Notes under the pieces: model-generated
Told to the model about the DNA's origin: nothing
What the model saw: only the letters and a program-made list of their open reading frames with translations
Database searches by the model: none
Part shown: positions 28,334-36,526 of the stretch, piece by piece
How the letters are laid out: each line of letters begins with the position of its first letter
Position numbering within the stretch: position 1 is the stretch's first letter
Translations under genes and position numbers: made by a program
Assembly (NCBI GenBank): GCA_013289695.1
Contig: JABCZK010000029.1
Coordinates: 1-56,304 of the forward strand
Source: Acidobacteriota bacterium
GTDB lineage: Bacteria; Acidobacteriota; Terriglobia; Acidiferrales; UBA7541
DNA length: 56,304 nucleotides
Direction: 5' to 3'

Positions 28334-28870
28334 TTGCCGCGCATTCTCGACGTAGGCTGCGGGCCAACAAAATACCCCGGCTCCATCGGCCTCGATATGA
28401 ATCCATCCACCGCCGCCGATGTCCTCTGCCATCTGGACCGCGGCGGCTTGCCCTTCCGCGACAATTCTTTCGACCACCTCCGCGCCGAGCACATCATCGA
28501 ACACGTCGCGGACATCATCGCCACCATGGAGGAATTTCACCGCGTCACCAAACCCGGCGGCACTATTTTCATCGCCACTCCGCATTACACGGATTTCAGC
28601 TCGTTCCGCGACCCCACCCATCGCTGGCACCTGAATACGTATTCGTTTCTCTATTTTTATCCCGGCGGAATGCATGGCCGCGATATGTGGTACACCAGGG
28701 TCCGCATGCGCGAGGTCAAACTCAACCTGCGCCTGCTGAATCTCTGGCGCGCTCTGGGCTTCGAATTCCTGGTGAACCGCAGCCGCTTCTTCCGCCAATT
28801 CTGGGAGCATTATCTAAGCTTCGTGATCCGCGGAAAATTGATGGAGTTCACTTTCGAGGTCATCAAGTGA
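28334..28870 (+). CDS. SAM-dependent methyltransferase, first of a tandem pair
   Basis: A 178-residue class I methyltransferase. ILDVGCGPTKYPGSIGLDMNPS binds SAM, LPFRDNSFDHLRAEHIIEHV is motif II, and HRVTKPGGTIFIATPHYTDFSSFRDPTHRWHLN follows. TTG 28334 is preferred because AGGAG lies six bases before it and the SAM motif starts four residues later; TTG 28304 is possible. The next gene is a clear paralogue overlapping by four bases. Confidence 0.85.
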   Translation: MPRILDVGCGPTKYPGSIGLDMNPSTAADVLCHLDRGGLPFRDNSFDHLRAEHIIEHVADIIATMEEFHRVTKPGGTIFIATPHYTDFSSFRDPTHRWHLNTYSFLYFYPGGMHGRDMWYTRVRMREVKLNLRLLNLWRALGFEFLVNRSRFFRQFWEHYLSFVIRGKLMEFTFEVIK

Positions 28871-29400
28871 GTGCGCGGGTGCTCATCCTCGATGTCGGCT
28901 GTGGCAGAAAAAAATACCCCGGCTCGATCGGCATCGATATGAGTCCGGCAGGCCAGGCCGACGTGCTTTGCGATTGGACGCGCACGCCCTTCCCCGACAG
29001 CACCTTCGACGAAGTCCGCTTAATCCACATGATTGAAGAAGTAGATGACATTTTCCGCGTGCTCGCGGAAGCGCATCGCGTCGCGAAACCCAACGCGCGC
29101 GTGGTGATCATGACGCCACACTACACCGATCACGCCTCTTACTGCAGCCCGGCGCACCGCTGGCATCTCTCCAGTTTTTCGCTCTGGTTTTTCAGCGAGA
29201 AGCCCGCTGAATACGATTACTACGCCCCCGCGCAATTCCGCGAGCGCCGCGTGCATGTCACGTTATTGCGTATCTGGCGTGCGCTCGGTTTTCAAATCCT
29301 GGTGAATCATTTCCGCTGGTTCCGCAAATTCTGGGAGCATTATTTGTGCTTCGTCATTCGCGGCAAGACAGTCGAATGGGAACTCGAAGTCGTGAAGTAG
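28867..29400 (+). CDS. SAM-dependent methyltransferase, second of a tandem pair
   Basis: A 177-residue paralogue of the preceding gene, sharing its layout: LILDVGCGRKKYPGSIGIDMSP, FPDSTFDEVRLIHMIEEV, and MTPHYTDHASYCSPAHRWHLSSFS. Both end with the same pattern (ALGFxxLVN ... FWEHYLxFVIRGK). The start GTG forms a GTGA overlap with the first gene's stop, so they are translated together. A cooperating heteromer or sequential methylations are possible. Substrates are unknown. Confidence 0.83.
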   Translation: MSARVLILDVGCGRKKYPGSIGIDMSPAGQADVLCDWTRTPFPDSTFDEVRLIHMIEEVDDIFRVLAEAHRVAKPNARVVIMTPHYTDHASYCSPAHRWHLSSFSLWFFSEKPAEYDYYAPAQFRERRVHVTLLRIWRALGFQILVNHFRWFRKFWEHYLCFVIRGKTVEWELEVVK

Positions 29401-29412
29401 GTTTTTCCACCA

Positions 29413-29937
29413 GTGCTGGCGCGTTTCATGTTCGCGATAATTGATTGCGCCGCCCGCAAGGGCCTGGGCGCGCCCCCGTCCGCGCATTTGCCGTCCGGCG
29501 CCGCTGGCGATTCCGCCAAACATCGCGCGCGCCAAACCGGCGTTCGCGGCGAAACCCACGCTTATTGGTACCTGCGCCGTCACGGCTACATTCTCGTCGC
29601 GCGCAATTTCACCTCGCCCGGCATCGACGGCGAAATTGCTATGGTGGGCTACGACGGCGCGACGCTCGCGTTTGTGGAAGTGAAGAGGCGCACCATCGGC
29701 GATCCTGCGCCTTCGGCTCAGCCCGCACGGCCAACGCCAGAGGAAGCGGTCAACTGGGAAAGGCGCCGCAACCTGTCGCGCATGGCCCGCCAGTATCTGC
29801 GCGCGCGCCACATCGAGAAAGCCGCCTGCCGCTGCGACGTGCTGGCCATCGAAACGCGTCCCGGCCAGAAGCCCGTGGTGCGACTGCACCAAGGCGCGTG
29901 CAACGCCCAGCAGCACCCGCATTCGCCTGGCGGATGA
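29413..29937 (+). CDS. YraN (UPF0102) family nuclease-like protein
   Basis: A 174-residue member of the YraN family, which has a restriction-endonuclease-like fold. The core is GVRGETHAYWYLRRHGYILVARNFTSPGIDGEIAMVGYDGATLAFVEVKRR, where the GEIA and EVK residues are the usual metal site. The family is often near replication or processing genes; the role is uncertain. GTG 29413 is used; ATG 29428 is a second option. The C-terminus after about residue 155 is unconserved and polar. It begins 12 bases after the methyltransferase pair. Confidence 0.87.
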   Translation: MLARFMFAIIDCAARKGLGAPPSAHLPSGAAGDSAKHRARQTGVRGETHAYWYLRRHGYILVARNFTSPGIDGEIAMVGYDGATLAFVEVKRRTIGDPAPSAQPARPTPEEAVNWERRRNLSRMARQYLRARHIEKAACRCDVLAIETRPGQKPVVRLHQGACNAQQHPHSPGG

Positions 29938-29971
29938 TTTGCGCGCAACGGCTGCGCCTTTGCTGTTGCTT

Positions 29972-30060
29972 TTGAATTGCTAGCGACCGCCTGCTTTTTT
30001 GGCGGGCGCCGTGGACTTGGCCTTCGTCTTTGCCTTGGTTCGTAGCGCCGCGACGCGCAA
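29972..30060. repeat. Two GTAGCGGC-type repeats upstream of galT
   Basis: TTGAATTGCTAGCGACCGCC at 29972-29991 runs into a hairpin (CGCCtgcttttttGGCG), and GGTTCGTAGCGCCG is at 30037-30050. They lie in the short gap between yraN and galT, so at least the second copy probably sits within or beside the galT promoter. Confidence 0.5.
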
Positions 30061-30104
30061 CAGCCGTAGTAGAATAATCGGGCGACGTAACAAGGAGGAA
30101 AATT

Positions 30105-31115
30105 TTGCCGGAGCTTCGCAAGGATCCCATCACGGGACGCTGGGTCATCATCTCCACTGATCGCGGAAAGCGCCCCATGGATTTCGTTCGGGAGAGCGTG
30201 CACATAAAAGGTAACCCCGCCGTCTGTCCTTTCTGCCCGGGCAACGAAGGCAAGACGCCCAAGGAAATCCTCGCCTACGGACGCAACGGTGGCGGCAAAG
30301 ACACTCCCGGATGGACGGTCCGCGTGGTTCCCAATAAATTCCCCGCGCTCGGGATCGAAGGCGGACTCGACCGTGAAGGCGAAGGCCTTTTCGATCGCAT
30401 GAATGGAGTCGGCGCGCACGAAGTGATCATCGAATCGCCGGATCATCAGAAGACGCTCGCGATGATCAGCGAAAAGGGCGTGGAAGAGGTTCTGTGGGCC
30501 TACCGCGACCGCATGCTCGATCTAAAAAACGATCGCCGCTTCCGCTACATTTTAATTTTCAAAAATCACGGCGAACCGGCCGGCGCCACCGTCGAACATA
30601 CTCACTCGCAATTGATCGCGCTGCCCATCGTTCCCAACCGCGTGCGCGACGAAGTGGCCAGCTCCAAGCGCTACTACGAGCAAAAAGAGCGCTGCATCTT
30701 CTGCGACATGGTCCGCCAGGAAATCGAAACCGGTTCGCGCATGATTATCGAGAGCGATCATTTCGTCGCGCTCGCGCCCTACGCTCCGCGTTTTCCTTTC
30801 GAGACCTGGATTCTTCCACGCCAGCACAGTTCTTCGTTCGAAAATATGCCCGCGCCCTACTACGCGCATCTGGCCCGCGTGCTGCACGATTTTCTGGGAC
30901 GCCTGGACGCCGCGCTCGCGTTTCCTTCGTACAATTACGTCATCCATACTTCGCCTATCGGCGAAGAAATCAACGACCACTACCACTGGCACATTGAAAT
31001 GATGCCCAAGCTAACCAAAGTCGCCGGCTTCGAATGGGGCACCGGCTTCTACATCAATCCCACGCCGCCCGAAGAAGCCGCCCGCTTCCTGCGCGAAGCC
31101 AAAGTCCCCGCGTAG
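30105..31115 (+). CDS. galT: Galactose-1-phosphate uridylyltransferase
   Basis: A 336-residue GalT-family enzyme moving UMP between UDP-glucose and galactose-1-phosphate. CPFCPGNEG gives the first zinc cysteines; RYILIFKNHGEPAGATVEHTHSQLIALP and the later CIFCDM also match. The C-terminal half repeats the fold, with DHYHWHIEMMPKLTKVAGFEWGTGFYINP. The active-site HPH of classic GalT reads HYHWH here, as in the diverged bacterial/archaeal branch, so another nucleotide-sugar specificity is possible. The start is TTG with AGGAGG about seven bases upstream. Confidence 0.88.
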   Translation: MPELRKDPITGRWVIISTDRGKRPMDFVRESVHIKGNPAVCPFCPGNEGKTPKEILAYGRNGGGKDTPGWTVRVVPNKFPALGIEGGLDREGEGLFDRMNGVGAHEVIIESPDHQKTLAMISEKGVEEVLWAYRDRMLDLKNDRRFRYILIFKNHGEPAGATVEHTHSQLIALPIVPNRVRDEVASSKRYYEQKERCIFCDMVRQEIETGSRMIIESDHFVALAPYAPRFPFETWILPRQHSSSFENMPAPYYAHLARVLHDFLGRLDAALAFPSYNYVIHTSPIGEEINDHYHWHIEMMPKLTKVAGFEWGTGFYINPTPPEEAARFLREAKVPA

Positions 31116-31204
31116 CCCGCGGCGGCGCGAGTACCACCGAAAAGGCAGATTCCTCACCCGCGTTCGCGGCTTCGGAATGACCGCGCCATTTAGCTTTGCA
31201 AAGA

Positions 31205-32209
31205 CTACTTTGCTGGTTCGACCTTTGGCTGAATCGAAAGCAGCTCCACCTCAAAAATCAGCGTCGCATTCGGCCCGATCGGATCCTTGGCTTGCGGGCC
31301 GTACGCCAGATCCGGCGGAATAAATAATTGCCACTTCGATCCCACCGGCATCAATTGCAGCGCTTCGGTCCAGCCTTTGATCACGCCGCCCACCGGGATC
31401 GTCAGCGGCCGCTTGCGCGAATACGAGCTGTCGAATTCGGTGTTGTCCAGCAGCGTGCCCTTGTAATTGCACACCACCGTATCAGTCGCCGTGGGTTTGG
31501 GGCCGGTGCCTTCGGTCAGAATCTTGTATTGCAGACCGCTGGGCAGCGTCACCACGCCTTCCTTGGTCTTATTCTCCGCCAAAAACGCGTCGCCTGCTGC
31601 CTTGTTGGCATCACCAACTTTCTTGGCGGCTTCCGCTGCGAGCTGAGCTTTCGCCGCCTGTTGTTTGTTTAATCTGGCCCGTAAACTTGTCATTACGGCC
31701 TTGGCTTCGTCGTCCGTCAACACCGTCTTGCCGCCGGCGAGAGCATCCTTCAGACCCCGCGATAAAATATCGGGATTCACGTCCACGCCATCTCTGTGGA
31801 TGCTATTGCCGATGTTCATCCCAATGGCATAGCTTTCTTTATCCTTATCGGTCTTGAGCAGCAAAGGACTTGCTGCCGCGTGATGCTGCGTTGCAGCGCC
31901 CGCTGGATTCTTCGCCCCTGTGCCACTTTGCGTTTTCGCCGCCCCAGCAGTTTGCGACGACGCGCCGTTCGGTGACGAAGTCGCACTCTGCGTTTTCGTC
32001 GCCGAAGTCGCGGCAGGTTTTGCAGCCGGCTTCGCGGGCGTCGCAGGCTTTTTTGCAGCCGGAGTCGAACTGTCCGTAGCAGCGGGAGCGCTCGCTGGTG
32101 GAGGTGTCGTTGCTGGATTTGTCGCCGAGGTCTGCTGCGCTGCCGCAGTCCCAGCGAAGATGAGGGCCGTCGCCATTAGGCTGATTGCGATGTTGGGTAG
32201 TTTTCGCAT
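31205..32209 (-). CDS. Exported FKBP-type peptidyl-prolyl cis-trans isomerase
   Basis: A 334-residue exported prolyl isomerase. A signal peptide covers residues 1-24 (ISLMATALIFAGTAAAQ). A Pro/Ala/Ser/Thr-rich linker of about 85 residues follows, then an FKBP_N dimerisation domain (SYAIGMNIGNSIHRDGVDVNPD ... at 125-215) and the FKBP domain at about 225-330: GTLLDNTEFDSSYSR, PLTIPVGGVIKGWTEALQLMPVGSKWQLFIPPDLAYG. This is the Mip/FkpA plan. The low-complexity linker is unusual in length. Confidence 0.93.
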   Translation of the reverse strand: MRKLPNIAISLMATALIFAGTAAAQQTSATNPATTPPPASAPAATDSSTPAAKKPATPAKPAAKPAATSATKTQSATSSPNGASSQTAGAAKTQSGTGAKNPAGAATQHHAAASPLLLKTDKDKESYAIGMNIGNSIHRDGVDVNPDILSRGLKDALAGGKTVLTDDEAKAVMTSLRARLNKQQAAKAQLAAEAAKKVGDANKAAGDAFLAENKTKEGVVTLPSGLQYKILTEGTGPKPTATDTVVCNYKGTLLDNTEFDSSYSRKRPLTIPVGGVIKGWTEALQLMPVGSKWQLFIPPDLAYGPQAKDPIGPNATLIFEVELLSIQPKVEPAK

Positions 32210-32629
32210 GGACCTAGTTTCGCAGAGGTTCGCCGCATGCGCAAACCGCCTCGCACAGTCATTGCCGAAGGTCCTGCCATTGAAGTTCTAGCGGCCGCCG
32301 TTGACGTTGGTACCCGTCCGTATTTCTACGAATATCTCCAAAAAGCTAATTGTGTCAGCGTGAGTCGGGACAGTCTTTAAGCCCCCCCCAAGGAGGCAAC
32401 CTACTCGGGTCTGGCGCGAACTCAGATCTCCACCTCCGCACAGCGCCTGTTCGCGCCCTGGCCCGCGTCTCATCGCTCATCACTGGTCATTCATCACTGC
32501 CCAAATCGATCGTTAGCGAAACAAAATTGAAAGCCATTGCAACTTACTGAAAACAATCATCAGCAACCCAAATCAATCGCTCGTTTTTGTCGTGTTTTTC
32601 TCGATTACACGGCTACGGGGACTAGCCGC
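32210..32629. other. Intergenic region with a GTAGCGGC-type motif
   Basis: No gene was found. TTGAAGTTCTAGCGGCCGCC at 32281-32300 is a family copy close to the start of the FKBP gene. Near 32465-32500 is a short CTCATCACTGGTCATTCATCACTGCCC run like those near 930 and 22630. Confidence 0.45.
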
Positions 32630-33079
32630 CTACGGCCTGTCGGGTTTGGGCGCGGCATTTTGCGCGTTGGTGTCGGAATTTGCCGGTTTCTCCGCGACGA
32701 CGGTGTAGGTCAGCATTTTTTGATCACCGTCGGCGACTCGCAGATACATGCGGTCCTTCTTGATCTTGAAGACGATTTCTTTACCGACCGGCAAAACGAT
32801 CGGATGCTTGGTGTCCGTGGGGCGGATGTGGTACTCCATTTCGTCGCTAACCACTTCGTACTGCGGGCAAAGCTTCTCATCGGAGTTCACGTGGGTGATG
32901 CCCGCCGATGCCCAGACGGTGCCCAGGCCCGTGACGCCTTTTTCTTTCGCGCCGCAAGGAACCGCTTCCATTTTTTCGAGCATGGCCCTTTCGGGCGGAT
33001 TTTTCTTATTGCCGCCGGCGCTCAGGGGAATTGCGGCCACCAGGATGATCGTAAGAAACAGTGCAGTTTTGGCACTCAT
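32630..33079 (-). CDS. Small exported protein of unknown function
   Basis: A 149-residue protein with a signal peptide (MSAKTALFLTIILVAAIPLSAGG). The mature part has KMEAVPCGAKEKGVTGLGTVWASAGITHV, with two cysteines further apart (C42 and one in KLCPQYEV) that could pair, and a C-terminal polar tail. The middle part (YEVVSDEMEYHIRPTDTKHPIVLPVGKEIVFKIKKDRMYL) looks beta-rich. I do not recognise the family. AGGAGG lies five bases before ATG. Confidence 0.7.
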   Translation of the reverse strand: MSAKTALFLTIILVAAIPLSAGGNKKNPPERAMLEKMEAVPCGAKEKGVTGLGTVWASAGITHVNSDEKLCPQYEVVSDEMEYHIRPTDTKHPIVLPVGKEIVFKIKKDRMYLRVADGDQKMLTYTVVAEKPANSDTNAQNAAPKPDRP

Positions 33080-33162
33080 AATTCCTCCTTAAAAAAACAC
33101 TCGCCGCGTAATACGAACTCGTTGGCCGTTCGCCAGCCAGCTGGAGCCAGCGCGCCCACACG

Positions 33163-33209
33163 GAAAAAAAACGGCTCGCGAACGGGAAGGCCGGTTGCGC
33201 GGCCTTCCC
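33163..33209 (-). terminator. Likely terminator of the tandem-repeat protein gene
   Basis: GGGAAGGCC (33184-33192) and GGCCTTCCC (33201-33209) form a perfect 9-bp stem. Reading on the minus strand, a run of eight T bases (33171-33164) follows about 12 bases later, so the U-tract is more distant than usual. Confidence 0.5.
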
Positions 33210-33228
33210 ATCCTCGAGGCGTCGTTGC

Positions 33229-34593
33229 TTACTGCTTCGGTTTGGCGGGATCCGGCACCGGAGTCTTCATAGCCGGCGCAGTGTTGCTGAACTGCTGCGC
33301 GGACTTGACGAAGCTCTGAGGATTCGCCATCAGATCCTGCTTCACATCGGGATGAGCGTCCAGATACTCGCGGAGTTCAGGATGATTTTCCAGGTACTCC
33401 TGATTCTTCACGAGAGAAGGATCCTCGGCGAGCCGTTGCGAGATTTCTGAATGGCCACCGAGGAATTCGCCGAAGCTGGCAGACCGCCGATGGCTGGTGG
33501 AGTCGCGATCCATGTCATTTTCGCGGCGATCATAACGAGCTTCCTGCTGCATAAAGGCATTCGGATCTTGCTTAAGCTGCTCGCGAAGTTCCGGATGCTC
33601 CCGCAAATAAGCCTGCAGCGCGGGATGGTTCCGCACGAACTCCTCGTTGTCTACCAACGACGGATCTCTGCGAAGCTGCTCGGCGGTTTCGCGGTGGCTA
33701 TCCAAGAACTGATCGAAGCGCGCGAGCTCCTGGCGGTTGATATCGCGGCCGCGATCGTCGTCACGGCGATCATAACGAGCTTCCTGCTGCATAAAGGCAT
33801 TCGGATCTTGCTTAAGCTGCTCGCGAAGCTCCGGATGCTCCCGCAAATAAGCCTGCAGCGCGGGATGGTTCCGCACGAACTCCTCGTTGTCTACCAACGA
33901 CGGATCTCTGCGAAGCTGCTCGGCGGTTTCGCGGTGGCTGTCGAGAAACTGATCGAAGCGCGCGAGCTCCTGGCGGTTGATATCGCGGCCGCGATCGTCG
34001 TCACGGCGATCGTAACGAGACTCCTGTCGCATGAAGGCGTTCGGGTCTTGTCTTATCTGGTCGCGAATTGCCGGATGCTCGTGCAAATAGGCCTGGAGAG
34101 AAGGATGCTGCTTCACAAAGTCGTCGTCGTTTACGAGGGAGGGATCTTTGCGAAGTTGTCCGGCGAGCTCGGGATGGCCATCCAGGAATTGATCGAAGCG
34201 CGCGAGCTCCTGGCGATTGATATCGCGGTCGCGATCATCCTCACGCCGATCGTAACGATATTCCTGCCGCATGAAGGCGTTGGGATTTTCCTTTATCTCC
34301 TCGCGAACTTGCGGATGCTCTTGCAGGTAATTCTGGAGAGAAGGATGCTGCTTCACGAAGTCAGCGTTGTTTACGAGCGAAGGATCTTTGCGAAGCTGTC
34401 CGGCAAGTTCGGGATGGCTGTCCAGAAATTGATCGAAGCTCGCCAGTTCCTGGCGCGTGGTGTCGTTGTCTTGGACAGGCGCAGTATTCTGGGCGGGTGC
34501 AGATTGCGCGTTTGCGGGGGTCCCGAGCCAGAAAAAAGTCGTGAGTGCCGGCAATGCCAGCAAGTTTGTGAAGCGTGAATGTCGCTGTCTCAT
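33229..34593 (-). CDS. Exported tandem-repeat protein with about 80-residue repeats
   Basis: A 454-residue exported protein of unknown function. A signal peptide (LLALPALTTFFWLGTPANAQ) ends near residue 30. Then come five repeats of about 80 residues. Each contains FDQFLDSHxE, QLRxDPSLV, FVxxHPxLQxYL, EHPxxRxxI and PNAFMxQExRYDRR, so each is itself built of short HPxLxxxLxxxP units. Repeats 3 and 4 are almost identical in DNA (240-bp period), while the last is diverged. ATG 34593 has AGGAGG about eight bases before it. The acidic/arginine-rich linkers DDRGRDINRQE suggest a helical, flexible protein, perhaps of the envelope. Similar proteins occur in acidobacteria. Confidence 0.8.
   Translation of the reverse strand: MRQRHSRFTNLLALPALTTFFWLGTPANAQSAPAQNTAPVQDNDTTRQELASFDQFLDSHPELAGQLRKDPSLVNNADFVKQHPSLQNYLQEHPQVREEIKENPNAFMRQEYRYDRREDDRDRDINRQELARFDQFLDGHPELAGQLRKDPSLVNDDDFVKQHPSLQAYLHEHPAIRDQIRQDPNAFMRQESRYDRRDDDRGRDINRQELARFDQFLDSHRETAEQLRRDPSLVDNEEFVRNHPALQAYLREHPELREQLKQDPNAFMQQEARYDRRDDDRGRDINRQELARFDQFLDSHRETAEQLRRDPSLVDNEEFVRNHPALQAYLREHPELREQLKQDPNAFMQQEARYDRRENDMDRDSTSHRRSASFGEFLGGHSEISQRLAEDPSLVKNQEYLENHPELREYLDAHPDVKQDLMANPQSFVKSAQQFSNTAPAMKTPVPDPAKPKQ
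33541..34020 (-). repeat. Two nearly identical 240-bp coding repeats
   Basis: 33541-33780 and 33781-34020 differ at only about a dozen bases; one 60-base block (33601 and 33841) is identical. They encode repeats 3 and 4 of the exported tandem-repeat protein and look like a recent in-frame duplication. Confidence 0.9.
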
Positions 34594-34993
34594 ACCACTG
34601 CCCTCCTGCGGTGAATGTGTCACCCGCTATCACAGGTGCAACCCCCGTGCCAAACGGCCTGAAAAAAAACGAAAGTGGATACGATTCAATGGGTTGAGGG
34701 ATATGCAAGAAAGCTCTGCAGCGCGCATGGAATGGAAATTCGACATGCTGCGGGGAAAATCGCTGTACAGGGATAACCCTAAGAGATTCGTTGCGGCAAC
34801 TTCTGCTCGAATGGAATTTCACTCGCGCTGCTACACCGCGGACGAAGCGATTCGATAGATGTGGACCCTGTGAACGACCGGGCGAGCTGGAGCACAGCCT
34901 GCCTGCAGCAGGCCGCGCACCTGCCAACCATTTGCGAGGTTGCGCCGTTCACTGGTGCACTTTCGAAAGATTTGTCACGCCCGGGCGTTTTCC
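34594..34993. other. Intergenic region between two exported-protein genes
   Basis: No gene, repeat or hairpin of note was seen. It holds the promoter region of the tandem-repeat protein gene (minus strand), but no box matches well enough to name. Confidence 0.5.
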
Positions 34994-35551
34994 TTACCGC
35001 TCGCCGTAATAAGCTTGCTGATCGCCGTCGCAATACGCTGCCCTGTAGAACGGTTGGAGGTGGTTTGGGTCACCCATCTCTGTTGAATCGAGACGTTCTG
35101 CGTTTTTGTAATTTTCCGTGGCGCTGACTCGGAAAGGCATGGACTGCTGACGGTCTTTGCGCCCATCGGCTATTCCGTCAAGATAGCCGGAGTGCTGATC
35201 TGGCAGCGAGGAGAGAAACCCATCGGAAGCCGCCTGTCCGTACATGTCACGACAGCCCTGCAGATATCCAGATACGAAAAGACGGCGCTCGGCGTCGCCG
35301 CTCCAACCTCCGCTGCTCAAGTGGCGTCGTCCGCCACCGTCAGCGTCGCGGCGGCCCAGAAACAATCCGTCACGGTAGGCCGCGTCCATACGGACGTCGG
35401 GTTGACCGCCGACAATCTGTGAGCGATGAACTGTACTTGCGGCGAGCAACACTGTGGCTCCACAGGCGAGAGCTATAGTGCATGCGTATATGGAGATTCT
35501 TTTCAGGTGATTTCTGCGCGTTGCTGCATTTTTCAAAATTGGCGCCGGCAC
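34994..35551 (-). CDS. Exported DGxxDGRxDR-type protein, common in acidobacteria
   Basis: A 185-residue protein of unknown function. GTG 35551 overlaps the upstream stop by one base (TAGTG) with AGGA five bases earlier, so translation is coupled; a longer frame would overlap the upstream gene. A membrane/signal segment (ISIYACTIALACGATVLLAAS) follows. The mature part repeats a YxDGxxxGRxD theme: AAYRDGLFLGRRDA, SGYLQGCRDM, SGYLDGIADGRKDRQ, then PFRVSATENYKNAERL and FYRAAYCDGDQQAYYG. I recall many acidobacterial periplasmic proteins with this theme. Its link to the cupredoxin-like gene suggests a common envelope role. Confidence 0.7.
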   Translation of the reverse strand: MPAPILKNAATRRNHLKRISIYACTIALACGATVLLAASTVHRSQIVGGQPDVRMDAAYRDGLFLGRRDADGGGRRHLSSGGWSGDAERRLFVSGYLQGCRDMYGQAASDGFLSSLPDQHSGYLDGIADGRKDRQQSMPFRVSATENYKNAERLDSTEMGDPNHLQPFYRAAYCDGDQQAYYGER

Positions 35552-36309
35552 TACATTCCTGGCCGCAGCTTGAAAACGAAATCGACGGCCTTGGTTTCGT
35601 TGGTGCCAACGGTGATCCTCTGGGTTGAGGTGCCTAATTTTTCGTGCCAAGCCTCGATGGTGTAGGTGCCCGGTGGCAGGTTGCTCAAATCGAAGCTGCC
35701 ATCCTTGCCGGTGACCGTGAAATAAGGGTGTTTGAAGACGGCAACGTAGCTGCGCATCCAGGGATGGATATTGCACCGCACCGGAATCGCGATTTCTTCG
35801 CGCGCAAAAGCCTCATCGATCTTGGTTCCCGGCGGCTCAGCCTTGTTCCATTCGCGATTGTTGGTTGGGATGACGTGGATATTGTGACTGGTGGGATCGT
35901 CGTTGATTACCTCGAGAGGCTGGTTCGCACGTACAGCCAGCACGTGCGGCTGATAGATGCAGCCCTTCTGCTCGATGACTGCCGGCTGAGTGGGCGGGTC
36001 AAACGTGCGGTCGCCCAAACCATCCGCAACGAAAACGATTACGTTTTGCAATTCGCCTTCCGCATCGGCTACGACCTCCTGATTTGCCACCGGACTGGTG
36101 TGTTGTTTGGAACAGCTGGGGTCCGCTGCCATGCTGATCGCCGCAGACTTGGGCAATTTGCCGTCGTATTTGATTTTGCCTTTGACGGCGGCGGTGCCGG
36201 CTGCGGCATCCGCTGCATTCGGAGGATTTCCTGCCTTCACTGCTTGCCGGCCGCAAATGCAGATCGTCGCCGTCAAGACGCCGATCAGGGTCAAACTTTT
36301 GGTTTTCAT
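35551..36309 (-). CDS. Exported cupredoxin-like protein with a carboxypeptidase-regulatory-type domain
   Basis: A 252-residue exported protein; residues 1-27 are a signal peptide, and CICG could be a lipobox. The central domain (about 80-190) looks like a type-1 copper protein: HNIHVIP holds a histidine, and VRCNIHPWM gives the Cys-x2-His-x3-Met ligand set. The C-terminal 50 residues (GSFDLSNLPPGTYTIEAWHEKLG) are a carboxypeptidase-regulatory-like beta sandwich. Two early cysteines are in DPSCSK and QKGCIYQPHV. Such proteins are often part of electron transfer or secreted-enzyme clusters. ATG 36309 is preceded by GGGGAG at about 10 bases. Confidence 0.75.
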   Translation of the reverse strand: MKTKSLTLIGVLTATICICGRQAVKAGNPPNAADAAAGTAAVKGKIKYDGKLPKSAAISMAADPSCSKQHTSPVANQEVVADAEGELQNVIVFVADGLGDRTFDPPTQPAVIEQKGCIYQPHVLAVRANQPLEVINDDPTSHNIHVIPTNNREWNKAEPPGTKIDEAFAREEIAIPVRCNIHPWMRSYVAVFKHPYFTVTGKDGSFDLSNLPPGTYTIEAWHEKLGTSTQRITVGTNETKAVDFVFKLRPGM

Positions 36310-36526
36310 ATCAACTAAGCTCCCCCTGCTTGTGGTCCGACGCATTCTCGCGTCGCTGTCGGTTGTCTTTTTTTTTGCTGGGCGAGCTAACGTAAGGCAT
36401 GCGCAATAGGGAGTTGTCATGCGGTCGTCAACGCGACGTCATTCTTACGTCTTTATTTTGTCTGCGACGCGTGGCGACTACGGACCCGGGGTTTTTGCTT
36501 GAAGATTTATGGCAATGTGTTCGATT

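Noticed and set aside
33451..34578. A 375-codon open frame antisense to the tandem-repeat protein gene
   Set aside because: It mirrors the repeats of the real gene and has no independent signal or family content; the minus-strand gene has a signal peptide and AGGAGG.
34361..34927. A 188-codon minus-strand frame crossing the start of the repeat-protein gene
   Set aside because: Different frame from the signal-peptide-bearing protein; no family pattern.
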